Source of the DNA: Sulfurovum sp.
Lineage (GTDB): Bacteria; Campylobacterota; Campylobacteria; Campylobacterales; Sulfurovaceae
Reading direction: 5' to 3'
Assembly (NCBI GenBank): GCA_003978375.1
Contig: QNZW01000160.1
Span: 1 to 5,807, forward strand
Length of the DNA: 5,807 nucleotides
Shown: positions 1 through 4,985 of the stretch, piece by piece
Layout: the number at the start of each line of letters is the position of its first letter
Numbering within the stretch: position 1 is the first letter of the stretch
The notes under the pieces: generated by a model
What the model saw: only the letters and a program-made list of their open reading frames with translations
Databases searched by the model: none
What the model was told of the DNA's origin: nothing
Translations under genes and position numbers: made by a program

Positions 1-127
1 TGAAATGAGTAAAATGTCTTGTGGTACCTCTCACAAAAACGGAAAATGTGGAGGAGCAATGAAAAAAGCCAATATGAAAAAATGTAGTGCTGGAAAATGT
101 GGCACAGGGAAATGTGGAGGAAAGTAA
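1..127 (+). CDS. 3' end of a Cys-rich GKCG-repeat peptide, HvfA/bufferin-like or metallothionein-like (partial)
   Basis: This frame is open to the left edge and ends at TAA 125-127. The first in-frame ATG is at 5-7 and would give a 40-residue peptide, but codon 2-4 (GAA) is also in frame, so the gene may begin outside the window. From that ATG the peptide has five cysteines (6, 15, 27, 32, 37), many Lys and Gly, and three GKCG units (NGKCGG, AGKCG, TGKCGG) running to the C-terminus. Repeated GKCG blocks at the C-terminus are typical of HvfA/bufferin-type precursors, whose Cys are modified by DUF692 (MNIO) enzymes and which are linked to copper. A small unmodified metal-binding peptide is the alternative. 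No modifying enzyme is visible in the window. The neighbouring copAB genes fit a role with copper, but this is inference. The coding region is supported by its compositional bias and stop placement; the family is tentative. Confidence 0.55.
   Translation, partial: EMSKMSCGTSHKNGKCGGAMKKANMKKCSAGKCGTGKCGGK
41..120 (+). repeat. Short degenerate DNA repeats encoding the GKCG units
   Basis: The unit GGAAAATGTGG occurs at 41-51 and 92-102, and GGGAAATGTGGAGG at 107-120 matches 41-54 at 13 of 14 positions. All copies are in the same reading frame and encode GKCG(G). The near-identity at nucleotide level suggests recent duplication within the gene, or slippage, rather than only protein-level selection. 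Confidence 0.6.
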
Positions 128-143
128 GCTTCGCTTTCTTTTC
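119..143 (+). terminator. Hairpin terminator candidate after the Cys-rich peptide gene
   Basis: Bases 119-129 can pair with 133-143 around a TTC loop. There is one T-T mismatch (125/137) and one G-T wobble (120/142). The stem overlaps the TAA stop of the peptide gene, and its 3' arm is T-rich (GCTTTCTTTTC). There is no long T run after the stem, so termination may be partial, allowing read-through into copA. Confidence 0.45.
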
Positions 144-201
144 ACTTTAAGACATCTCTCAATATATTGTTTAGACATACACACTTTTTACACACTATCG
201 C

Positions 202-241
202 TATAGACTAACCTATACACAATTATAAAAAGGAGTCTATA
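202..241 (+). promoter_or_regulatory. Inverted repeat covering the copA ribosome binding site and start
   Basis: TATAGACT (202-209) is the exact reverse complement of AGTCTATA (234-241), with 24 bases between. The right arm covers the last two bases of the copA Shine-Dalgarno (AGGAG, 231-235, five bases from the ATG) and the A of the ATG. Paired in RNA it would hide the start; as DNA, half-sites about three helical turns apart could be an operator. No convincing -35/-10 pair was found between 144 and 230. Function is inferred only. Confidence 0.35.
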
Positions 242-1977
242 TGAAACGAAGAACATTTGTCAAAGGTTTAGCTGCCTCATCATTTATGGCATTTACTACT
301 ACACCTATCACAGCAAGGACATCTCGTAAAAAAAATCTAAATCAATCAAAAGTCCTAACAGGTACTGAATTTTTTTTAGATATTGGGTATACAGCTGTTA
401 ATCTTACAGGTAATCCTGCTGTTGCAACCACTGTAAATAACCAAATATCAGGACCTACTTTAGTCTGGCAAGAAGGCGAAACAGTCACACTTCATGTCAC
501 AAATCATCTTAAAAAAAGCTCTTCTATTCATTGGCATGGCATCATTTTGCCTAACCGTATGGATGGCGTACCTGGACTAACCTATGATGGTATTGCCCCT
601 GGTGAAACGTTTACCTATAGATTTAAAGTACGTCAACACGGTACCTATTGGTACCATAGCCATTCTGGATTTCAAGAACAAACAGGTGTCTATGGTGCTA
701 TTGTCATCAAGCCCAAAAAAAGAGAGCCTTTTGCTTATGATAAAGAGTATGTGATACAACTCTCTGATTGGAGTGATGAAAAACCAACCACCGTTTATAG
801 AAAACTAAAGCAATCAAGCGACTATTATGCCACTTCGCGTAGAACGGTTGGTACCTTTATAGATGAAGTGAAAAAAAACGGTTTTAGCCATGCCTTTGAT
901 GCTAGAAAAATGTGGAATGAAATGCGTATGAACGATAATGATCTCTCAGATGTAACAGGCTATCGTTATACTTTTTTAATAAATGGTAAAAACCCTGCTA
1001 CGCAGTTTAGGGCGCTGTTTAAAAAAGGGGATAAAATACGTCTTCGTTTCATCAACTCCTCGGCTATGACTTTTTTTGATGTGCGTATCCCTGGACTTAA
1101 GATGACAGTAGTGGCCGCCGATGGTAACCATGTCAAACCTGTCAGTGTCGATGAGTTTCGTATCGGTGTGGCAGAAACCTATGATGTCATCGTAGAACCT
1201 AAACACAATCAAGCCTATGCTCTCTTTGCACAAAGCATAGACCGTTCTGGATATGCCTTGGGTTCACTCACACCAAATAACCATACACTTGCTAAAGCAC
1301 CACGCATGGATCCTGTACCTAAACTCACCATGCTGGATATGGGTATGGATATGTCTGGTATGGATGCAAAAGGAGGGATGAAATGTTCTTCTAGCATGAA
1401 AATGCCAAACAAAAAAGCGATGAAAAAATACAAATGGTCTGCCATGGAAGCACAAAAATATCCTATCACAAAACTTCCTATAAAATGGGGTGTGCAAACA
1501 ACCATGAAAGCCATGTCACCCAAATACAGACTCGATGATCCCGGTGTTGGACTACGAAATAATGGACGTAAAGTACTTACTTATGCTGATTTGAAAAACA
1601 GATACTCTACACGTAGAGCAAAAAAACCAGACAGAGAAATTATTTTAAACCTTACGGGGAATATGGAACGTTATATGTGGTCTATTAATGGCATTAGTTA
1701 TGCAGACTCCAAACCTCTTGTTTTTCATTATGGTGAACGTATACGCATCACCTTTATTAACAATACAATGATGAACCATCCTATGCACTTGCATGGTTTA
1801 TGGAGTGATTTAGAAACTGGTGATGACAACCATCTGGTACGCAAACATACCGTTATCGTACAACCAGGCGCTAAAATAAGCTATAGAGTCACAGTAGATG
1901 CCAAAGGCAATTGGGCTTACCACTGTCATATGCTTTATCATATGGCAGGTATGTTTAGAAAAGTCGTTGTGGTATAA
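241..1977 (+). CDS. copA: CopA-type multicopper oxidase, copper resistance, Tat-exported
   Basis: This is a periplasmic multicopper oxidase of the plasmid/chromosomal copper resistance family (CopA/PcoA), not the copper ATPase that shares the name. It is expected to oxidise Cu(I) to less toxic Cu(II) using O2. The 578 residues fit the family. A Tat signal opens it (RRTFVKG, residues 3-9, then a hydrophobic stretch to about 25). Cupredoxin domain 1 carries HWHG (97-100) and WYHSHSG (137-143). The middle domain has family-typical stretches (LSDW 174-177, MWNEMRM 224-230). The last domain carries HPMHLHG (513-519) and HCHMLYHMAGM (561-571), so all trinuclear copper histidines and the type 1 ligands H513, C562 and H567 are present. 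A Met-rich insert (about 364-402, ten Met and C382) resembles the copper-binding segments of this family. The start is fixed by AGGAG 231-235 and by the Tat motif. copB follows after 10 bases. One oddity: the Met after the type 1 Cys lies at C+9. Confidence 0.95.
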   Translation: MKRRTFVKGLAASSFMAFTTTPITARTSRKKNLNQSKVLTGTEFFLDIGYTAVNLTGNPAVATTVNNQISGPTLVWQEGETVTLHVTNHLKKSSSIHWHGIILPNRMDGVPGLTYDGIAPGETFTYRFKVRQHGTYWYHSHSGFQEQTGVYGAIVIKPKKREPFAYDKEYVIQLSDWSDEKPTTVYRKLKQSSDYYATSRRTVGTFIDEVKKNGFSHAFDARKMWNEMRMNDNDLSDVTGYRYTFLINGKNPATQFRALFKKGDKIRLRFINSSAMTFFDVRIPGLKMTVVAADGNHVKPVSVDEFRIGVAETYDVIVEPKHNQAYALFAQSIDRSGYALGSLTPNNHTLAKAPRMDPVPKLTMLDMGMDMSGMDAKGGMKCSSSMKMPNKKAMKKYKWSAMEAQKYPITKLPIKWGVQTTMKAMSPKYRLDDPGVGLRNNGRKVLTYADLKNRYSTRRAKKPDREIILNLTGNMERYMWSINGISYADSKPLVFHYGERIRITFINNTMMNHPMHLHGLWSDLETGDDNHLVRKHTVIVQPGAKISYRVTVDAKGNWAYHCHMLYHMAGMFRKVVVV

Positions 1978-1982
1978 AGGAG
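1978..1982 (+). promoter_or_regulatory. Shine-Dalgarno deciding the copB start
   Basis: AGGAG directly follows the copA stop. It lies five bases before ATG 1988 but only two before ATG 1985. The five-base spacing equals that of copA, so 1988 is preferred. Confidence 0.7.
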
Positions 1983-1987
1983 AAATG

Positions 1988-2692
1988 ATGAAAAAAGTAC
2001 ACACATATAGTAAAAAAATTTTATTCTCTTGCATGATGCTAGGTGCTTTACAGCATACCCTTCATGCTGATATGAATGACAATCCTCTTGAGAGTATGTT
2101 TCTTATGGATAAATTTGAAGTCTTTAACAATGATGAAAAAACAAAAGCATGGGAAGGGAGCTTTTGGCTAGGATATGACATCAACAAACTCTTTATCTAT
2201 AGCCAAGGAGAAGCCACCTCTTCTGGTGTAGACACAAGTCAAAATGAACTGGTCTACTCAAGAGCCATTGCACCCTTTTGGAACATAGAAGCAGGAGTAG
2301 CCTATGACAAAAATGACAATAGCTCTCGAACATGGGGAGAAGTGGCCATCGCAGGATTGGCTCCTTACTTTTTCGAGACACGTGCTGCATTGCTTGTCAA
2401 TGGTGAAGGCAATGTAGGTCTACGTTTAGATTTGGAGTATGAAGCACTTTTTACACAAAAACTGATACTTACACCTTCTTTAGAAGCAGATTTTTATACC
2501 CAAGATGATGCCAAAATGGGTACAGGTGCAGGGCTTTCATCTATGGAAGCAGGATTGCGTTTACGTTATGAGATACGAAGAGAGTTTGCTCCCTACATCG
2601 GTGTAAATTGGGAAAAAACTTTTGGCAATACACGTGACTATACCCCTATAAATGAAACAAATATTCTACTGGGTCTACGTTTTTGGTTTTAA
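1988..2692 (+). CDS. copB: CopB, outer-membrane copper resistance protein
   Basis: This is a CopB/PcoB family outer-membrane beta barrel (PF05275), thought to bind or sequester copper at the outer membrane together with CopA. The 234 residues begin with a Sec signal peptide (KK at 2-3, hydrophobic core about 11-21, likely cleavage after LHA at 27). Family hallmarks then follow: a WEGSFWLGYDINKL-like segment near 50, YSRAIAPFWNIEAGVAYD, GLAPYFFETRAALLVNGEG, LTPSLEADFY, and the near-invariant GLRLRYEIRREFAPYIGV close to the C-terminus. It ends in RFWF; a terminal Phe is usual for proteins inserted by the BAM machinery. The protein lacks the long Met/His-rich N-terminal region found in many CopB proteins of about 300 residues or more, and the barrel follows the signal almost at once. 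It lies 10 bases after copA and is surely cotranscribed. Upstream in-frame ATGs inside copA (from 1898) are rejected because they precede the signal peptide. Confidence 0.95.
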   Translation: MKKVHTYSKKILFSCMMLGALQHTLHADMNDNPLESMFLMDKFEVFNNDEKTKAWEGSFWLGYDINKLFIYSQGEATSSGVDTSQNELVYSRAIAPFWNIEAGVAYDKNDNSSRTWGEVAIAGLAPYFFETRAALLVNGEGNVGLRLDLEYEALFTQKLILTPSLEADFYTQDDAKMGTGAGLSSMEAGLRLRYEIRREFAPYIGVNWEKTFGNTRDYTPINETNILLGLRFWF

Positions 2693-2711
2693 ACGCAAAA
2701 TAACCTATAAT
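2683..2711 (+). promoter_or_regulatory. Possible sigma-70 promoter for the DUF2059 gene
   Basis: TATAAT (2706-2711) is a perfect -10 box. It has a weak -35-like TTGGTT (2683-2688) 17 bases upstream, at the very end of copB, in a T-rich run. Transcription would start near 2718, giving a leader of about 44 bases. The box lies in the left arm of the hairpin at 2700-2731, so part of the signal may serve termination instead. Confidence 0.4.
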
Positions 2712-2731
2712 CATTAAGTATTATGGGTTAT
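2700..2731 (+). terminator. Hairpin after copB, terminator candidate
   Basis: Bases 2700-2711 pair with 2720-2731 over 12 positions, with one T-G wobble and an 8-base loop (CATTAAGT). The stem is mostly A/T with two or three G-C pairs, and the sequence after it (AATAATTTA) is A/T-rich but not a T run. It may end copAB transcripts partly or act as an mRNA 3' stabiliser. Confidence 0.45.
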
Positions 2732-2761
2732 AATAATTTACTTTAATACACAAGGGCGACA

Positions 2762-3271
2762 ATGATTCAGACAACCTCAAAAACACTATTGATTGCAACA
2801 ATACTTATACTTGGGCTTCATGCCAACGAAAAACCGACACTTATGAAAGTCACACCCACTACAACAATTGCTGCACATCAAGCCAATTCGGAAGCACTGA
2901 CACTTCTTGCTACGATGAATATGAAAAACAGTTATGAGGGTATGATAAAACGTATCACCCAAATGCAAATCCAAGCACGTCCAGAACTCAAAGCCATCGA
3001 ACCTGCCATTGAAGCTTTTTTTACCAAATATATGGGATGGGAAGCACAACGTGGTGATATCGCTGCATTGTATGCTAAAAATTATACCACCGCAGAACTC
3101 CAAGCATTAAACAAATTTTACCAAACCCCACTAGGACAAAAAACCGTTCAAATCATGCCACAACTAGCTGCAGCAAGTGCCAAAATAGGACAAAGTAAAA
3201 TGATGAAACATATGCCAGAAATGAAAGCTATGATTGAGTCAGAACTCAAAAAAATAGACGTTAAAAAATAA
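2762..3271 (+). CDS. Secreted Met-rich DUF2059 family protein
   Basis: This 169-residue protein has an N-terminal signal peptide (hydrophobic core about 8-19, likely cleavage after LHA at 21), so it should be periplasmic. The C-terminal half matches the DUF2059 pattern: LYAKNYTTAEL (103-113) followed by the FY-x-TPLGQK block (119-127), both predicted helical. The function of DUF2059 is not established. Thirteen Met (about 8 percent) and no Cys are present, and five Met plus a His cluster at 147-157 (MMKHMPEMKAM), a composition like that of Cu(I)-binding periplasmic proteins. Its place right after copAB supports a copper link, but this is inference; DUF2059 proteins also occur without copper genes. 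The start is supported by AAGGG (2752-2756) five bases upstream and by the signal peptide. It may have its own promoter and may also be reached by read-through from copB. Confidence 0.82.
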   Translation: MIQTTSKTLLIATILILGLHANEKPTLMKVTPTTTIAAHQANSEALTLLATMNMKNSYEGMIKRITQMQIQARPELKAIEPAIEAFFTKYMGWEAQRGDIAALYAKNYTTAELQALNKFYQTPLGQKTVQIMPQLAAASAKIGQSKMMKHMPEMKAMIESELKKIDVKK

Positions 3272-3286
3272 GTATCTACCTATAAG

Positions 3287-3344
3287 AAACCCCTTTTTAA
3301 TCATAAAGCTCTTCTTACTCATTTGCAAAAAAAATGAAGGGTTT
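3287..3344. terminator. Weak bidirectional terminator candidate between convergent genes
   Basis: AAACCC (3287-3292) pairs with GGGTTT (3339-3344), and TT (3294-3295) with AA (3337-3338) after a one-base C bulge. The loop is long (about 41 bases) and contains a smaller repeat, TCATTT/AAATGA (3319-3324/3332-3337). This is the only intergenic sequence between the DUF2059 gene and acpH, which are transcribed toward each other. T runs are poorly placed, so support is modest. Confidence 0.3.
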
Positions 3345-3957
3345 ATATCTTCCAGTGCACCACATCATCACGGTGACAGGTCTCTTTGACTGCTTGCATA
3401 AGCTCAGGAAAAAATGCTAAAAACATCTCTTCTAGCTCTTTTCTATGTGTTGCAATAAGAGGGATATAACGCCCACAGTTGTCCTTACTAAGTGCTCTGT
3501 CTGAAAGCCGTCTGTCTATACGCCAAAAGGCTGCTACTACACCATCCATATGTTCATAACTTTGCAACTGTCTGTTGCCTACCACTCGTTTGATGACTCG
3601 CTGTGCCTCCTGAGGATAACACCCTATATGTTCCAAAGCATGAAAACGAAAATCATCCAAAAAGTGCTCTCGCTCTATAGTACAAAATCTATCCCAATGT
3701 AGACTCAAAAAATGGTCATAAAGTATGTCAAGTACTACCCCTTTGAGATGTCCTCTAGGTGTAAGAATGGCTTTACTTTGTGAAACCAGTGGATGGCTAT
3801 CGGTAAACGAATCTATACGCATATGCATCTTAATCCCCGCATAAATACGCGTACTAGCCCCCTCCCAAGCCTTACCTTTGAGTGGATCGGTCAGCAAATT
3901 ACCCAATTGATGCTCTATATGATTTTCAGAGAGAAAAACGTGTGCAAGCCAGTTCAT
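3343..3957 (-). CDS. acpH: Acyl carrier protein phosphodiesterase (AcpH, DUF479 family)
   Basis: AcpH enzymes remove the 4'-phosphopantetheine group from holo-acyl carrier protein to give apo-ACP, in the cytoplasm, as part of ACP turnover in fatty acid synthesis. The 204 residues match the usual length (about 195). Family signatures are in order: MNWLAH at the start, GNLLTD (19-24), AGIKMHMRIDSFTDSHP (40-56) with the conserved His/Asp set H45, D49, D53 and H55, and LDILYDHFL with HW (76-88) including D77, D81 and H82. No membrane segment or signal is seen. The start is supported by the family-typical N-terminus and an AAGAAGA purine tract (3964-3970) six bases upstream. It is convergent with the copper block and lies about 55 bases after the toxin gene on the same strand, with a possible promoter of its own. 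No link to copper is evident. Confidence 0.9.
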   Translation of the reverse strand: MNWLAHVFLSENHIEHQLGNLLTDPLKGKAWEGASTRIYAGIKMHMRIDSFTDSHPLVSQSKAILTPRGHLKGVVLDILYDHFLSLHWDRFCTIEREHFLDDFRFHALEHIGCYPQEAQRVIKRVVGNRQLQSYEHMDGVVAAFWRIDRRLSDRALSKDNCGRYIPLIATHRKELEEMFLAFFPELMQAVKETCHRDDVVHWKI

Positions 3958-3979
3958 GTTGTGTCTTCTTTTTAAGCGT

Positions 3980-4008
3980 ATTGTACCTAGTGGAAGTAAA
4001 AGTATAAA
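3980..4008 (-). promoter_or_regulatory. Possible acpH promoter
   Basis: On the minus strand a TACAAT box (3980-3985) lies about 22 bases before the acpH start. It is preceded by T-rich sequence and a weak TTTATA (4003-4008) at a 17-base spacing. The poor -35 keeps confidence low; read-through from the toxin-antitoxin pair is the alternative. Confidence 0.3.
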
Positions 4009-4011
4009 GAC

Positions 4012-4332
4012 TTAAAAAACATGTTCAATTTTTCCATGAGATACACTATCAACCGCTTCCAAGATTTTATCCTTTAAATGCAATAAATCATTAAAGCGAT
4101 TAGAGACAGAAATAATAACAACCGTTCCGAATGTCCTGTTTATGAATTGTTGTTGATACTCAATATTGCCATCTATAGTAACAAATACATCAATACCTCG
4201 TTTATCTAGCTCTTCTAACAACTCAGTATCTTTTGAACCATTTAATCCTATCTGTGGCACAGTGTAAGCAGAGTCTTTCTTAAAAAATTGTGTCATTCTT
4301 TTTGGTAAACATTCATCAATGACAATCTTCAT
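4012..4332 (-). CDS. PIN-like DUF5615 toxin of a DUF433/DUF5615 toxin-antitoxin pair
   Basis: This 106-residue protein is a DUF5615 (PIN-like, Mut7-C/VapC-related) protein, the presumed nuclease toxin of a type II pair. Family marks are IDECLP (5-10) at the first strand, GLNGSKDTELLEE (29-41), DVFVTIDGN (48-56), then VVIIS and SNRFNDLL (77-84). The acidic residues D6, E37 and D54 are in the places expected for PIN metal ligands, so the protein looks catalytically intact. Its ATG shares one base with the antitoxin stop (TAATG), which implies translational coupling; no strong Shine-Dalgarno of its own is seen. Target RNA and actual toxicity are unknown. Some DUF5615 genes may be genomic remnants, but this one is full length. 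Confidence 0.88.
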   Translation of the reverse strand: MKIVIDECLPKRMTQFFKKDSAYTVPQIGLNGSKDTELLEELDKRGIDVFVTIDGNIEYQQQFINRTFGTVVIISVSNRFNDLLHLKDKILEAVDSVSHGKIEHVF

Positions 4333-4541
4333 TAAGCTACTTTTTCTCTATGAATAGAAACCTCAGCACTTTGTAAAATATAGCGTATTTGCTCAAAAGA
4401 GACCGTTGGAAAATCTTCCAAAAAATCTTTAATATTCTCTCCTGCCAACAAATAATCAAATAAATTACGTACAGGAACACGAGTACCTTTAAAAACCAAT
4501 AAACCATTTAAAATATCTGAATTACTTTCTATCGCAGTCAT
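4332..4541 (-). CDS. DUF433 antitoxin
   Basis: This 69-residue DUF433 protein, a small helix-turn-helix family (PF04255), is the presumed antitoxin for the PIN-like protein that overlaps it. Motifs seen: FKGTRVPV (17-24), the hydrophobic run NLFDYLLAGENIKDFLEDFP (26-45) and VSFEQIRYIL (47-56). The usual Gly-Gly-x-Pro stretch just before GTR is altered here (NGLLVF), a small deviation that leaves the core intact. The start is supported by AAAGGA (complement of 4548-4553) six bases upstream. As the first gene of the pair, with its HTH fold, it probably binds and represses its own promoter; that is inferred from the family's role. Confidence 0.88.
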   Translation of the reverse strand: MTAIESNSDILNGLLVFKGTRVPVRNLFDYLLAGENIKDFLEDFPTVSFEQIRYILQSAEVSIHREKVA

Positions 4542-4568
4542 AATTTATCCTTTATTGAATTTTATTTA

Positions 4569-4596
4569 ATTATAGCACATTAATATAAGCTCCCAA
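4569..4596 (-). promoter_or_regulatory. Extended -10 promoter for the toxin-antitoxin pair
   Basis: The minus strand carries TGCTATAAT, an extended -10 (TATAAT at 4569-4574), with TTGGGA (4591-4596) 16 bases upstream as a reasonable -35. The predicted start near 4562 leaves a leader of about 20 bases before the DUF433 ATG. It is the clearest promoter in the window. Confidence 0.55.
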
Positions 4597-4599
4597 AGA

Positions 4600-4621
4600 G
4601 ATAGTAACTTTTAAGACTATC
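4600..4621 (-). terminator. Short hairpin after the membrane protein gene
   Basis: GATAGT (4600-4605) and ACTATC (4616-4621) form a perfect 6-bp stem with a 10-base A/T loop, three bases beyond the TAG stop of the small membrane protein. No clear T run follows, so it may only attenuate transcription into the toxin-antitoxin pair. Confidence 0.35.
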
Positions 4622-4624
4622 AAA

Positions 4625-4975
4625 CTATACTTCATATTCCACCACATGAGGCTTCTGTAACCAAAAGTAGTATGCCAAATAAACCAATACTCCCACAAAA
4701 TAGACCCCTATTCCCATAGCTAATAGACTCATGCTGAGTATACGTTTTTCTCCCTTTACTTTGCTAGAGCTAACTTCTGTAATCTCATATCCATTTTGCT
4801 GAAGCATCTGTTTGTACTGTGTTATTTTTTCTTTATCTGTAAGTCTATTATCATTTTGTATCTTCATTGAAAAATCATCAAATACTTTCTGATACTTAGG
4901 TTTATCCTTACGTTCCACAACAAAATAAAAATACAACGCAATAGGAAAAAGAAACATCATAATGACTTGTGACAT
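4625..4975 (-). CDS. Small two-helix membrane protein of unknown function
   Basis: This 116-residue protein was not assigned to a family. It has one hydrophobic helix at the N-terminus (about 4-20), a charged Lys/Glu/Asp-rich middle (about 21-76, probably helical, including RLTDKEKITQYKQMLQQNGYEI), and a second hydrophobic helix (about 79-106) ending in a short polar tail. Both helices suggest an inner-membrane hairpin with the middle segment on one side. It contains no cysteine and no catalytic motif. The start is well supported: AAGGAG (complement of 4981-4986) lies five bases upstream and overlaps the stop of the alpha/beta hydrolase gene, so the two genes form one transcription unit with coupled translation likely. 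A role tied to the hydrolase, such as membrane anchoring, is possible but purely contextual. Confidence 0.75.
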   Translation of the reverse strand: MSQVIMMFLFPIALYFYFVVERKDKPKYQKVFDDFSMKIQNDNRLTDKEKITQYKQMLQQNGYEITEVSSSKVKGEKRILSMSLLAMGIGVYFVGVLVYLAYYFWLQKPHVVEYEV

Positions 4976-4985
4976 AGTTACTCCT

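Noticed and set aside
144..230. Sigma-70 promoter for copA (TAGACA near 172, TATAGA near 202, TATACA near 214)
   Set aside because: No -35/-10 pair has acceptable spacing, and many A/T-rich words match weakly by chance.
976..1523. Open frames on the minus strand inside copA (976-1233, 1215-1523, 1264-1497)
   Set aside because: They lie wholly opposite a well-recognised gene, have no family features, and their Cys/Phe/His-rich composition is typical of antisense reading.
1898..1987. Earlier start for copB within the end of copA
   Set aside because: It would overlap the conserved copA C-terminus and place 30 extra residues before a clear signal peptide; AGGAG at 1978-1982 fits ATG 1988.
1810..2034. 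Minus-strand open frame across the copA/copB junction
   Set aside because: It is opposite the conserved HCH motif region of copA and the copB signal peptide, with no ribosome binding site of note.
2786..3103. Cys-rich minus-strand open frame inside the DUF2059 gene
   Set aside because: It is a shadow of a gene with a signal peptide and a family match; its Cys and His reflect antisense reading of Ala, Thr and Met codons.
3793..3975. Plus-strand open frame opposite the acpH start
   Set aside because: It overlaps the most conserved acpH motifs and shows no recognisable protein features.
3969..4018. Inverted repeat TTTTTAAG/CTTAAAAA between acpH and the toxin gene as a terminator
   Set aside because: The arms are almost all A/T with a 34-base loop, so a stable terminator is unlikely.
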